Below are positions 29,896-43,900 of a DNA stretch of 64,000 nucleotides, one piece after another. Position numbers and translations under genes: made by a program. Position 1 is the first letter of the stretch; each line of letters starts with the position of its first letter. Below the pieces are notes generated by a model. That model was not told the DNA's origin. It saw only the letters and a list, made by a program, of their open reading frames with translations, and did no database searches. Origin of the DNA: Cheilinus undulatus (lineage: Eukaryota; Chordata; Actinopteri; Labriformes; Labridae); contig NC_054865.1 of assembly GCF_018320785.1 (NCBI RefSeq), forward strand, positions 35,092,398 through 35,156,397, written 5' to 3'.

Positions 29896-30096
29896 TCATA
29901 GAACTACAGGTTGATCATGTCTGAGTTGAGAAACATGGCCAACTTTGACTCCAAACAGACGGGCCCTGAAAGCAGGTTTGTCCTGCTGTTGTAAGGTATT
30001 CACTGCTTGAGGCGGCAAAGACTTGATTAACTCAGTACTGAAGCTGAGCAATGCTGCGAGTATCGACCCAAACAATACAACTCTGATGATATCCAT
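29896..30096 (-). CDS. Small ORF with signal-like N-terminus, weak candidate
   Basis: A 66-codon ORF whose N-terminus (MDIIRVVLFGSILAALLSFS) resembles a signal peptide or a membrane segment. The remaining 46 residues show no cysteines and no recognised motif. An ORF of this length can occur by chance, and no partner exon or conserved match is known to me. Confidence 0.15.
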   Translation of the reverse strand: MDIIRVVLFGSILAALLSFSTELIKSLPPQAVNTLQQQDKPAFRARLFGVKVGHVSQLRHDQPVVL

Positions 30097-31554
30097 TTAT
30101 AAGAATGTGGCATCAGTTCACACAAGCATATAAAAGATTTTTTATCTGTCATCTATTATTGACTTAAATATTTTATGAAGTGCATGTTCTTCATCATTGA
30201 GTTTGAGCTGGATTGGAGCTACATGGATGGTTTAAGTGGGAGGTCTCCCACAGTCTGGTACCCGGGGGTCTACAAAGGTTTGACAGCTTGGCTTTGAGAT
30301 GCAAAGCAGCAGCCACTCCTAGTTACAAATCATATTACTGTTTACTTCATTATCAATACCTGCAGGAGGTAACACAACACATCAGTAATACAGTTACTTT
30401 TTTATGCACCATTTAAATTTAACTCATACATCAAATGTGCAATTGTTTATGAAAAAAATATATTAAAATCTGCATACTAATTGAATGCATTCTGATATTT
30501 CCTCGTCTATTAGTCTGATCTTGAAATCTGAAACCATTATAACAGCTAGGGGGCAGCATTGCACTGCAACATTTTCACATAAAATAACACCATTTGTTTT
30601 TTCTTCCTGCCGCCACAGAACCACCAGAGAGCTGTTAGCCGATTCCTGGAAGACTTGTTAAACCTGTACATTTCCTGTTTAAATATGTGAAACAGAGATA
30701 TCCGTGTGAGCAGCAGCAGCTTAAAAACTCATAATTTCACAGTTTCTATTAGACAGCTTTCTTCCTTTCTGTCAGTTGTCTACCTTTTTTTTTTTCTTTC
30801 CAGCATTCACTCTGACTGAAGTCTCTCAAGCACATGAAGGAATCTCAGGAATGATCACCTTGTTAAGAGTACAAGTTTCCTCTGAAGCTGTCCAGCCTGC
30901 AGCACTGACTAGTTTACTGCTTGGTTTGACACAAGGGGGAGAGAGAGGGAGATAACTCTGTGGCACTCGAAGGGTTGATTTGTTTGTTGCACACCGAGTA
31001 GCAACAACTGAAGGTCATGACCTGCCAACAATAGACTTCACAGAGAGAGAGAGAGAGTTATAAAGAAAGTGAGAGCTCTCTATTCAAGGCTTTTCTCTGC
31101 TGAAGTCAAACAAATACAAGGATAGTGCCGAGACTGAAACAACTTCATCCATAATTTTGTTCTTTGAATGAAAGTTAATTTGATGTGATCAACAGGTAGA
31201 AAAATGCTGTTTCTCTGTGCTCCAGCTCTACAGCAGGAAACAATCCTGTTTTTCTCCCTAAGGGACTGAAGGAGGTCAAAGCTGTGCACTAATAGGTGAT
31301 GATCCCCAAACTCAGATCATATATGCTTCATTTGTTTCAGCAGGAAAAATAGTGACCCCACTGAGCACAGACTGAAAGATAAAGAGCTGCTGTTGACACA
31401 GCTGCTCTAACCCCACACAGTTTTTCACAGAACATTAGTGAAGTCAGCGATCATTTGACACGACGTGGATCACAGAATCTGCCTAAAGTGACAAAGTATG
31501 CTGAGGTGCAAGTTTCAGTATTTCTGTTTTGGGCCACCTTTTATTTCTACTCCA

Positions 31555-31560
<6 letters not shown>

Positions 31561-31594
<34 letters not shown>
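31561..31594. repeat. (GA)n microsatellite
   Basis: An uninterrupted run of about 17 GA units. Confidence 0.95.
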
Positions 31595-31597
<3 letters not shown>

Positions 31598-31818
31598 GTT
31601 CTTGTTGATCCACTGGTGGCTGAGCTATTTTGAGGAGTCATATTGCATGTAAAGTCTTCATCTAATCAAGACATGTCCTTTATCTAACAAACACTCTTTT
31701 TTTCTCTAAGCATGTAAAAAGATTCCCATTGCAATGTTTTTTGTTTTATGTCTTCAAAAATGTCACATTTTCTGGATTTTTATTTTGAAGATTTTTAACA
31801 AGCTGTTTCAGTCACAGA

Positions 31819-32148
31819 GGCTGCACAGCGGTGAAGTGGTTAGCACTGCTGCAGCAAGACGACTCTGGTTCAAAGCCCTCAGACAAAGCCTTTCTGTGTG
31901 GAGTTTGCATGGTCTCCTCATGCACGCATGGTTTCTCTCTGTGCCCCTAGCTCCGTCCTACAATCCAATGACATGCAGGTTAGGTTAACTGGTTACTCTA
32001 AATTGCCCGGAGGTGTGAGTATGGCTGAGCGTGGCTGGTTGTTTATCTCTACACTTCAGCTATGTGATTGACTGGCAAATGACAGCTGAGGTAGACTTCA
32101 GCCTCCTGAATACAAAAAAGATAAGAGGAATAGATAATGGATGAATAG
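31819..32148 (+). mobile_element. Dispersed tRNA-related repeat of teleosts
   Basis: The head GTGAAGTGGTTAGCACTGCT and a body with CTTTCTGTGTGGAGTTTGCA, then ACATGCAGGTTAGGTTAACT and ATTGCCCGGAGGTGTGAGT, match a repeat that is very common in fish introns. This copy is diverged and ends with GATAATGGATGAATAG. Confidence 0.75.
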
Positions 32149-33116
32149 GTACAATGTAAAAAAATCCAACCTGATTAATGTTGAATGAACAAATTCTGAA
32201 ATATTGGGTGCACGTTTGGTGACTTAACCAGTTGATTCAAGATATTATATTGGGTTTCTTAAATTATGTCAGATATATACCAGCTGAACTTTAAGATTGA
32301 AGTTGAGCCACCATTTTATAGGGGCTCAACTTAAATAGCTGGCACAACTACTTTATTGAGCCAACTGGTAGACTGTATACGTTTCTACTAGAATTTCCAC
32401 CAACTCAACATTTCTAGCTGTAAGCATGTTAGGCCATCTAATTGGCAACATGAAGTAGTAAGATGGACCCCTAAACTCAAAAAGGTGTGAAACTTATTTA
32501 CCTATTTTGTAAAAAATAATCTAAAGACATCAGAGGGTTGTGGTCTTTCAGCGTGTGATGAAACATAATTTTTACTGAAGATACGTAACAGCAAAAGCAA
32601 GGTAATGATTAAATGCGACATACATAGGCATGAATATGCTGTGTTTTGAATGTTGAATGTTGAAAAAACTATTCTTTGTGTTGAGCACCTAATTAATATA
32701 TGTTGATTTGGTTGTGATGACAGCACTGACACCTGGACTTCTCAGGAGTATTTGACAGTATAGGAACATCTCTGGAACCCAGTTTACCTGACAAGTGTAA
32801 AAATACTACCTATGCTGGCATGTGATTTTCTTGTATTCAAATTTTTACTGTAGAACAGGTACAACACTGAGCAGTGAAAACATGCATTCCACATTCTGCA
32901 TACAATGAAATTCACTATTTGAGAGACTGATTAAAAAGGGGAAAGATACTCTACTTAATCTTTCAAAGTCTAAAAACCCTCCACTTCTCCTCAGTGTTCT
33001 AACTGACTAATCTTTGAATGTTCATGAATGATTTTTTAATAAGACGAAAGAAATGAAATATCTTAAAAGAATAGTTAAATAATTATTCAGCAAAGTGGGA
33101 GATATATGTAAGTAAC

Positions 33117-33122
33117 TTTATT
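33117..33122 (-). promoter_or_regulatory. Candidate cgnl1 poly(A) signal (AATAAA)
   Basis: This is the first canonical AATAAA I see on the minus strand after the cgnl1 stop codon, giving a possible 3' UTR of about 1.6 kb. A variant ATTAAA lies closer at 33,905-33,910. Confidence 0.35.
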
Positions 33123-34756
33123 TGAGTGTCAGCAGGATTTACAAACATACACATTTGTACAGAGAGGTAGTGGCAGGAACTTGTCTCAACGCACTCTCCC
33201 TCTACAGACATCAGAAGCTGGGGATTTTCAACAGTGAAACAAAAAGTGATTTCACACAAACTCCTGAAAAATCTCAAGATTTTTTTCTGGGTGAGCTGCA
33301 TGCTTGAACACAAAGAGCACAAGTTTCATACACAATATTTCCTGCCTCCTTTGTCTGAATGGTGAACTGCTGAAAACTGGCTGCCTTGAGGGACAAGTAA
33401 CAAGCAACTTAAGACATTTTCAAGGGAAGAGATCCTCATATTTTCTGTAAAATTTTTCAAGAAAATTTCCTGTGTATGTGTGTAAACAGCTGTAAATGAT
33501 TTCCATGTTGCAAACACAGATTTGCCTCATCTGAATAAATTCCCCCATTCCCTTCAAAGAAAGTTTGAAGGGCCCAATTTTTTTCTTTTACAGGCACACA
33601 CTGGTAGGCTGAATAGTGGAGAAATTCAAACATAAATGAAAGAAATCAAAAACAAAGATGTTTGTCATTCTCACTGCCCCATTAAGGAGAGAAACCACCA
33701 GAGACAGATGTTAAGTAACAGTGTTTCCAGTTAATCTGTACTGAAATGAAATGGTTTTGATGTGTGGCTTTGTTTAGTGCTGTGATGGTTAGAGCTCTGG
33801 TCCAGAATCAACAATCATAGAAAGTACAGAGAATTTAGGAAGCATGATTTTAAGAGGCAGCCTCCTCCAGTAGATGTGCTCAAAAGCAATACTGCTATAT
33901 GACCTTTAATTGTGATAAAATTACAGTTCATGCTAGTTGTTAACAATGCAATGTTTCTATTATATGTTATCAATTCATATAAAACTGTATAAAAAGGATG
34001 TGTACAAAGTCCCTCATTCACTGTTCCCTAAACACTCACTGATCCAGGATTGTATATTCTCAACCATCAATAAATAAAAAACACCCTGGCACTCCTCACT
34101 TCATAGACCCAGACAGATCTTCATTCATTATAAAGTATACATTGTATTTGAATTGATGATACAAAAAATATATTCAAATACTGTTTTTAAAATTAAAATA
34201 TTTGATAGGCATAAAAAAGTCAGGTTAATAACTTCATTTTGTTCACAAAGGCAGGAATGGATTCATTTGTGTGCAGTGCAATAAAGAGTGCGTTTTCAAG
34301 TTTGCTAATGCAAGATTTGTAACTAATAAGTGTGTGTTAAAAAAGTCGGAGTAGAACAGACTAGACTACTAACACAGGTAAGACTTAAAGTGGGAAATTC
34401 AAAATTAATATCACATTAAACTGTATTTACACCTCTAATTTCTTGAGGATGAGTTAAAAAATCCAAACATTGATTGTATCATCCATAAATGTCACAGCTG
34501 CTCAATTAATACTGAGTGAAGTCAGAGCATCATGATGGCACTTAGATTGATACCCTAGAGAATTACATGAACTCTGTGGAAGTGTGTGTGTTGACTAAGA
34601 AACATGTAAAGGTTAGCTGTAAAGTATATGAATATTGACACAGGTTTTACGAAAAATATCTACAGTTTTGTGTAAAAGCCCTTGGCTTGGTTATCCAGCT
34701 GTTTTGTCCCACAGTGATTCATATAAGCAGCTTTATCCTCAGCCTCAGAGTGAGTT

Positions 34757-34910
34757 TTAGAGAGTGAGGGTTGTTAGTATGTTCTCCTGACTCGAGGAGC
34801 GTTTGTAGCCCGATGTTGAGCTGAAGTACGTCTCCCCATCAGTGCTGATATCATCGTCATCGTCGTCATCGTGCAAATTGTTGAGCAGTGGAGCAGAGTT
34901 ACTCTTTCGC
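34757..34910 (-). CDS. cgnl1: cgnl1 terminal coding exon
   Basis: Acceptor CCTTCAG and TAA stop at 34757-34759. The 50 residues comprise a basic junction (RRKSN), a run of seven Asp, then [20 protein letters not shown] and the end NILTTLTL. The Asp run comes from a GAY-rich repeat. The STDGETYF segment resembles the tails of the cingulin family. The tail is predicted to be disordered. Confidence 0.92.
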
Positions 34911-37900
34911 CTGAAGGAGAGCAGTCATGGAGTTTGGTTATGATTGTTCCCTAATTTTAAGCCTTTTTTATCAAGGGATTGCTCTGTCTGTTAAAGATGT
35001 AAAGTAAACACTAAACACAGTTTGTTTGGTTTTTTTTTTACCTCATTTCATTTCGCAGAGCTTTGAGTTGGCTCTGAAGCTGGTCATTGGCCTCCAGCTG
35101 CTCGTCCAGGTCTCTTTGTAGTTTTTTCTTGCCGTGCTCAAGTCGGTCGATCTCCTCCTCTGCCTCGTCCATCTGACGCTTCAAGGCCTTCAGACGCAGA
35201 TTCAACTTCAAGAGAACAAACATGCAGCAGGTTTAGGGAGTTCATCAAACAAATGGAGCTCAGCGAATGTTCAAGCAGGAAGACTGCTTCTACTCAGTCA
35301 TAAGTCACTCTCCCTTCTTCCATTCTTTCTCTCTTCCGGCTCTGGTGATCAGCTGATAATTGGCGTTCACTTTCTTAAGTATTAAGACAACCAGATTCGG
35401 CCACAACCTTGTTTGTCCAATCATCATGCACCTGTCATTCTAAATCTGATTGAGCCTGTCGTTTCAGTGTGGAGGCTGGGGTGGTTCACAGGGTTTCTGC
35501 TCATCTCATCCTTCATACCTTAGTCTCCTCCCTCAAGCCACCTCATTGGTTTCCTGGACAGCTTCTCATAGGTCTACACCTCATCTGATCCTGCCTCCCT
35601 CATCAACACCACCATAAGTGTCAAGACTCCATGAGGGGTATCCTACTCCTGCCATTTGCCTCACTACCCCTACAAGAACATGAAGTCTTCACGATGGAGT
35701 CTAATGGGCAAAGACATGGCACATTTCTCTTTCATTAAAAGTTGTAAGATAAATTATTTTAAAACTCATATTAAGTCTCTCCTGGTTGAACTACTGACAC
35801 TTAAAAACATTAAAAATACGTTAAATGATCAGATTGTGGACTCGAATGATCAAAATGTCTGAGGACAGACTCAACTAAAAAGTAATCCTATTGAGTAAAG
35901 TAAATAATTCTCCATGAGCAAATAAGCTTTACTTGATTTTTTTAGGGAGTGGATATGTTGTGTATCTACAGGAATAACTTAAGTTGTAATATTCAGTGAA
36001 AGAGTAGCTTTTGATTAAGTTTGAAGAAAAATGGCATGAAAATGTTTTGTCCAAACCAAAGCAAAACTCATGACATATGTGCTAAATAAACTGTACTGTA
36101 TGCCTCAATATAAACACATCATATCTCATTTATGTAGAGGACTCTGTGATTGCAGAGTTAAGATCTGGTATTCTTCCTCTGGCCACTGAGGTCTGACAAT
36201 TCAAAAATAATTTAAGGTAAAACAGTTGTGAGTTGAGGCAGACTGTGAGTCCTATATTCTTTTGCACTATACAAAATATGATGATCTAAGAGAGTTATTG
36301 CTTCATCAAATGGCTTGTGAAAACCCTGACATACTGCAGTCACTTGTTGAGAAATAAAAGGAAAGGCGGTTTAAATTTGATTTGTTTAAACTTGTTAAGT
36401 TTGTCTCAAAAGTCTGGAAAAGAAGACAAGATAGTCAGTTTAACAAGTTTACAGTTTGTCTCCTCTTCTCTTCTGTTCCATGACAATAGAATAACTACTG
36501 TGCACTCCAATTCTGGTTAAGTTAAATTCTTGGTGTCATGGGCCCTGCTTTAGCTCAGTTGGTAGAGCAGGAGCCCACATACAGATGCTAAAGACATAGA
36601 TTCCCACTCTCGGTGCTGTTTCGTGCATGTCTTCCCCGACTTTCTCTCCCCGTATGGGAAGGGCTGGGCATATGATTGTATGTATGACACAATGATAAAA
36701 CAAAAACCTTAAAACTATATATGTAAGAACCTACTTTTACTGAGGGGTCTGTAGTAAATGAATGACCATAATCAGAGTGTTTCATACATACTTGGTCCTT
36801 TTGGTCCAGCATGGAGTTGTGTTCTTCTTCAGTTTGCATCATCATCTCTTTCACCTTCCTCTCCAGTCTGCGGTTCACCAGCTGCAGGTTGGCTCGCTCC
36901 CTGAGACACATGCAGCATGATCAATCTTCATACATAATTTTTCAAACATCAATTTTTGTTTTCAAAAATTGAAATGCCAGTCTGATCATGTAAAATCTGA
37001 AGAACTTACAAGTGGGGAAATATCTAAAAGTGACTTGCAAGGACTCAAAATCTCAATACTTACTGGTAGGAATAATTCACAAATGTGCTTCTACCTCCCA
37101 CATGAACTTACACCTGAATTCATCAGTGTGAAAGTTTTGCATCTAAATTTTACGCAAGTTTCAGTCCTTCATCCCTTAACAAGCACAGAAGCTCATCTCT
37201 ATTCACTGTTGGAGCCTTCATCTCACCTTTCTTCTACTTCCAGCCTCTCCTCCAGCTCCTGTATGCGACCTTCCAGCTGCGCTACCAGGCCCTCTTTGTT
37301 GGATTTATGGGAGCCCTCGAGATGAGACACTCTGCTCTTTAGGTCTTTATTCTGGAGAGGTCATGAAGAAAAGACACGGTAAGGTTTTTACCAAGGCATT
37401 TAGGCTTATTTGCTGAACACTGAACATCTGTGAAACTAGATATTGATATGAGAATGGCTACAATCTAATGAAATCAATGAAAAGAAACATGAATGAGATG
37501 AGTCGTTGGTTTGTTCTGACTTTGTACAATGACACTGTGTAGTAGTTTTCCTGCAGACAGGAGAGTGTGTACCTGTCTCTCCAGAGCCATCTTGTCACAC
37601 TCCAGGTCCTGTCTGCTAGCCCTCTCCTGCAGGAGTTCATTCCTCATCTGCTCCACCTGTTAAACCGAGTCCAGACACTGTCATCGCTGCACAGTCTGAC
37701 CACAATTATTATCAGACACTGTCTGAGTCTCACACAGCGTAGAAAACACTGCAGCATCCATGAGTCAAAACACTAAACAATAGGGGAGTTAATGCCGAGA
37801 CGGCCTCGCTCAATTAGCAGACTGGATTTTCAGGTTCGGGTGCATTCCATTCCTGAAAGTCAACTCTCAGTGAAACAGGGCTGTGATGCAAAAATTAATG

Positions 37901-40900
37901 ACAGAAGTTTGATTAAAGAATGTATAAAGGTGTGCTTTAGAAGACATTTTATAGATTTAATAATACATTTGCATGTGACTGGTTTTGAACATAAAAAAAT
38001 TTGTTATTTTAAGATTTTGTGGCTATTGTTGTGATTTATTTTAGGGTGTTTATTTAAAGAGTCTTGAGTAAGAAGAATGACGAATGTGGTTTAATCAGGC
38101 TCATATGAAGACAGTCAACTCTGGAGGTTCACAGTCATTGATAAACTAATGATAACAGCACTTTTTACCCTAAAAGTGAGAGCACTTTCTAAAGTTTGCA
38201 AATTTCTTTTTCATTTGTAATGTTTGCAGACATATATATATTCAGTGCCTATAAAAGGTATTATCCCCCTTGAATATTGTTAACTTTTAATGATTTTAAA
38301 AACCAATCATAGTTGATATAATTTAGTTTTGTTGACAAGAAAAACTAATCTCAACTTGAAAACAGATTAGTTATATCAACTGAACAAAAACATAAAAATT
38401 ATCAGTTATAATATAATAATACTTATTATAGCTTATATATTTTTATTTAATTGACATTAATTTGCAGAAATCCATTTTCACTTTGACATTAAAGTTTTTT
38501 GTAATATATTTGTCAAAAAAGCCAAATTATATTGACCATGATTGATTTATAAAATCAACAAAAGGGTAAAACAGCCAAGGGCATGATTGCTTTTTATAGG
38601 CACTGTATGTGTGAGTTAGGCAGTGTGTGTAGGGGTTTACTTGCATGTTTCGAAAATTAAAATCGAGAAATTGCCCAATATATGGTTTCTAGAGCACGTT
38701 TTTGTTGCCCTTGTTTTAAAACATCTATCAATAATGTTTGAGGTTTACTAGTTTTATTTGGAAGTTTAAAATATCCCTTAATAAAATAAATAATTTTATA
38801 TCACAAACTTTTCTTTAATGTTGATGCTGCCATCATAAATCCTCTCACTGAACACAAAATCAGCCCAGAGGCCCCACTGCACAGACATTTGTGTTCAGTG
38901 GGTTCAAAAGGAGGAAGAAGGATGAAAACTAATCGATACAGAGTTGATGGTTCTTTCTTGGAGAGGGGAGCTCAGAATTGGTGATATTTTATGCCAATTA
39001 GTGTGTGACAGTGTGCTGCTCTGATGAACGATGGCCTCTATAACTGGTGCACCCGGCGCAGTGCTTGAGGGAGCTGAATCAGCAGACTGGAACATACAGC
39101 GAAACTAATCTGCTTTGTGAGAGACGGCAGGAGAGAGGAGGAGAGATTACTCTCATTTAGACAGGAGAGGAGCACCTGGTGCCAGGAGAGACGCAGGTGT
39201 TCTTCCTGCTGCCGCTGCTGCAACCCCACCACCACCCCTGCACCCCATAACCATACACCCCCACCCTACTTCCCACAGACATTAGAGCACACACACCACT
39301 AACACTCAACCTACTCCGCTCCAACTGCACAAAGCTCGAGTGTTGCCTTGACGACCGACCTCAGCCTCATGCTGAACCAATGCCACTTTGTCACAATGCC
39401 ACTCTTCTCTCGCTGCCAGGAATTTTTTAAAAGGGAAACCATTTAAGGAGATTTAAATACTCAACTCAAACACATTAAGCCTCTCTTGATGTAGCTACAC
39501 ACATTGATTTCAAATTCCTGTCACAACCTTTGAAACTGTGTCAGTTTTAGACTGAAAGGGACCTGTAACCAGGCCAAATCTTAGAGGATTGTCTTTGGAT
39601 CTCATCATTTTCAATTTAATATAAAGGGGGTTAAAATATAAAAACACTTGCATAAAATCTGCAGGGTTTGTGTTATTACAGAAATACCAGAAACAACATC
39701 CTCTGTCTGATTAGTAAGCACTCTCCCATGAACAAACAAGGATCTTAAAAGTGCACATACTTTATCTAAATCTTACTCCGCAGTGCCTCCGTCAGCAGCT
39801 TTATCAGGAAGGAAGGAAAACTGGAGCATTCACTGAGGATATAAAAACTGACTTCAAGCACAAGAGCTGGATTTGTTCTCAAGATGAAGCTAATGAGCAT
39901 TACTTCCAAGTGAACTCCACAACCTGAAAACTTGAGACATTTGGCAGCTCGCATATTTTGGCTCAGTTGCTGCATTGAGAAGGCTCTTTTGTGGCTGCAG
40001 CATGAAAATTGGATGGACGCTTTAAGGCGATGCTGGCTAGCCGCCAAACTGAATGATAATACAAGATCATCTTACAAAGCAATAACCTGTCCACTTTATC
40101 TACAGGGAATGTAGGGAGTGACTTTTCAACACTAAATCTGTTTATTTTTTTCAGTAAGGCACTTGTTGGTTTCATTCAGAGATGAGTGATTCATGAAGTT
40201 AGAAGTGTAGGACAGAGCAACAGGAGATCATGAACAGGTTGAGATGGGACAAGAAACATGTCTTTGTGAACTAAAGTGAACATGGATGGCAGGTTACTGA
40301 CACAGGTGAGCGCTGATAATGAGAATGTGTTGAGTACTTGTGTGTGAGAGTGTGCGTTGTACCTGCTCTCTTCCTCGGTCTATCCTGTCCATCAGCTGGT
40401 CTCCACTCTGACGCTCCTCATCGAGGTCTAACTCCAGCTGAGCAATCCTGTCCTGCAAAATCCAATTCAAACAACTTTAGTGCATTTGAAATCTTATTGT
40501 GTAGAAGCATATACATAGTATATATTAAGATGGGCGAATGATCAGCTGTCTGGGAATGAAGCAACACTACAGCTTAAATACTAGGGATGCAGGATATTAT
40601 CGGCATATCAGTATCAGCAGATATGAAACCTTCTGACAATATTTATAGCTGTAAAAATCAACAGTATCAAACATATGTCAGCCTTGAATACCAGTAAACA
40701 CACAAGTGTACCATCAATATGTGCTTGCCAAGGGTGCAACAAACTTAAGTGAGCCCACCGTGAGTCCTGTAGCCCCAAACATAAAACAACTACCAGACTG
40801 TCTACTTCCCTCCTACCCTCTCCCTCCACTTGACTCAGGCTCTATTTGCACTTGAGAAACACTAAATGTTTTTTCTTTAATTTAATTACATTTTTTAACA

Positions 40901-43900
40901 ATAAAAAAAGGTGAGTAAATAACGGTACCAAGGGTATTGGTCATGTGACCTATGTTGGTTTTTAACAATTAGAACACAATCAGTGAGAAAAAGCTTCAGT
41001 CAGATAATGAATAAATAAATTAATATTTGCACCCTTGACTAGTACAGGCCTTAACGAGTCTGACTGAAGTAGATTCAAAGCTTGACACGCCACATTTTGT
41101 CTTAAAAAGTAGAGACCTGTATCTGCAGCCTGAAGGTAAGAGTCTGTGTTGGCTGTACAGTGTATGAGTTCTCTGGGGCTATTTGTAGTTACCAAGCACT
41201 AACATTTACACTTTCACCTGCTATATGAAGCTGTTATCTACTAATATTAATGTTAGTCAGCTGAGGGGTAACGAGGTGTTTAAGTAGTCCTCATGTTTGA
41301 CTTAAGGGCTTTGAAAGGAGCTGAGATCACCTTTTTAACTAATGATAGAGCATTGATTTAATTTGTACCTCCATGAGCTTGAGCTGTCGAGATTTGTCTT
41401 CTTTTGTGGCTTTTGTCTCAGCTTCCAACTCCAAGTCATGAACCTTTCTTTCCAGCGTCTTCTCTTTCAGCACAGCGTCGTCTCGTTCCCTCTGACACTG
41501 TCGCAGTTCCTCCTCCCGACGCGACAACTAAAACAAAATACATGACGTATTAAACACTTGAAAAATACTAACTTTTCCCTGCTTGTTTACTTATTAGAGC
41601 ATATGTACTTATTTTAAAACCTAGACAATATTTCCCTTTGTTTTATTCCTGCTCATTAGTTAATCTGGCCTTTTATAGGTTGGAATCTCATTAGAACATG
41701 TAACAAATTATAATACAGTAAGTACTGTAAGTATCAAAACCTGCCCTCTGTTTAGATTGACCTCCCTGTTATACTTGACCTCTCTCTCTTTATCAAGCAT
41801 TACCACAGTAGTAATGATGAACAATTTAGTTGTTGTTTAGGGAAATTATTCTGTGGTTCCCAAGAGTGACTAATGACTCGAGCGCACCTATTGTTTTCCC
41901 CTGAGTGCATTCAGCAGCAGTACCCCCACAGCTGGAAAGCTGCCCCCACTGCTTTGAGCATGGACAATAAAAATTCATCACCCACATTTGTTTCTCACCC
42001 AGGACAAATATTTAGCCATTAGTGCAGGTTTTTTCATATTTAATCATGTAAATACTCAAGTAGGGCCCAATTTAAGTCATGCTACTTAGCATACAAAGAT
42101 GTGATAAAAGTTGTCAAGGGATAATCAGGCATCATCTCTGAGGCCCTGTAAGCTATACCAAAATCTGCCGGTAAATAAATTGGTGCATTTGCTCTCTCTG
42201 GCAAGAACTATGATATAAAAATGCTTTCAAAGAAAAAGTCCATACGCAGCCACGGAGCAGCTGGAAAAAAGGCCTCACTAAGGCTCAGTCCAGACTCAGA
42301 GAGGTGGAGGATGTGAATCCTGTCGGCACAGCTTTAACAACAATGATATCACCACAGTGACATACTTCACTTCCTGATCAACAGATGGACAAAGATATAC
42401 CAGCATGGACAGAGACAGGAAAAAAGGGCATGTCCTTACATAGAGTGCATACAGAGACTATTCAAACCCTCTTCACTTTTTTCAGTTTTGTTATGTTGCA
42501 GCCTGATCCTACAGAGGAAGTATTTTTTCATATCACTCTACACTTAGTAAACTATCATGACGAAGTGAAAGTAGAATTTTAGAAACTTTTGCAAATTTAT
42601 CCAAAACTGAAATTTCACATTTACATAAGTATTCAAACCCTTTGAAAAACACTTTTAATCTAGCTCAGGTTCCTCCCATCTCTCTGGATCATTGCTGAGA
42701 TTATTCTACTTCTTGATTGGAGTCCACCTGTGGTAAAATAAATTGGTTGGTCATGATTTGGAAAGGCACACACCTCTCTACAGAAGGCCTCATAGCTGAC
42801 AATTTATATCAGAGCAAAAACAAAGCCATGAGGTCAAAGGAACGGCCTGTAGAGCTCAGAGGCAGGATTCTTGCAATGCTCAGATCTGGAGAAGGCTGCA
42901 AAAAAATTGTTAGACTGAAGTTCTTAAGAGCCCCACTGGCCTCTATAATTCTCAAGTAGAAGAAGTTTGGCACAACCAGGACTTCCAAGAAATGGCTGCT
43001 TGGCAAAACTGGGGGGGGTGCTGTTTTTAGAGAGATGATCAAGAACCCAATGATCAGCGTGAATGAGTTCCAAAGATCCTGTACGGAGATGGGACAAAGT
43101 ACCAGAGGGACAACCATCACTGCAGCTCTCTACCAATCAGGGCTTTGAGCAGAGTGCTTGGAGTTGTGCTTGCTTGTTTTGTTTAAAGTGGATGCAGACA
43201 CCACAAGTGTCCTAAAATAAAGGTGTTTTTCATGTCTGGACATTTGAAATAAGTTTAGTTTGACGAAGTTCAAACAAAAACAGCAGCGACAAACACTTTT
43301 GCAAAAGACAGTTTTGCTGAAGTGTTTATAATAATAGTCTGGCTGTAATTCATCATGTTGAAGAAGCTTGTTTGATGTGAGACAACACTAAGCTGTTGAA
43401 ATTTATGCACTAAGCACACAGTGTTCATCATGGAAGTTTTTAGAGTGAGACAGGAACAAAGCCTTTGTGCTTTCAGTGAGGTATAAAAATGTTTTTGTGT
43501 GGTCACAGTTAATACAAGGTCAACAGTCCCACCTCACTGAATAAATGTTTGCTGGACACATTAAAGAATATATGCCAAGATCTTTCCAACAATGTCATTA
43601 ATATTCATTCAATCCTACTTAAATAAAAACATTCTTAACATTCCAAGCACTCACTTGCATTGTTATTTTAATTGTGTAAATTTAAACCACATGGAGGGCT
43701 CCCTGGTTGAACCACTACCCTAAACTGTTATTTTATTAATAATACATTTCTCTTAAAGGACATCAAAGGGTTTATTCTTCTCCCCTACTTCTCTGCAACA
43801 AACACTCTCTATGTTTGAGGGGCATAGATGAAATACCTAAGTGGTGACATCGCTCTCTAAAAGCAGAGGATGATATTGAGGGAGGGGTCTGAGTCAGAAC

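Larger units (their letters stand above)
21726..34756. other. cgnl1-myzap intergenic region
   Basis: This 13-kb stretch separates the cgnl1 stop codon from the myzap start codon. It should contain the myzap promoter and 5' UTR (just right of 21,725) and the cgnl1 3' UTR (left of 34,757). It also holds SINE, hAT-like and Tc1-like fragments, (GA)n microsatellites and weak small ORFs listed separately. No recognisable additional gene was found. Confidence 0.65.

Noticed and set aside
36541..36615. TTTAGCTCAGTTGGTAGAGC, tRNA-like
   Set aside because: The rest does not fold as a tRNA, the B box is lost, and an A-rich repeat body follows.
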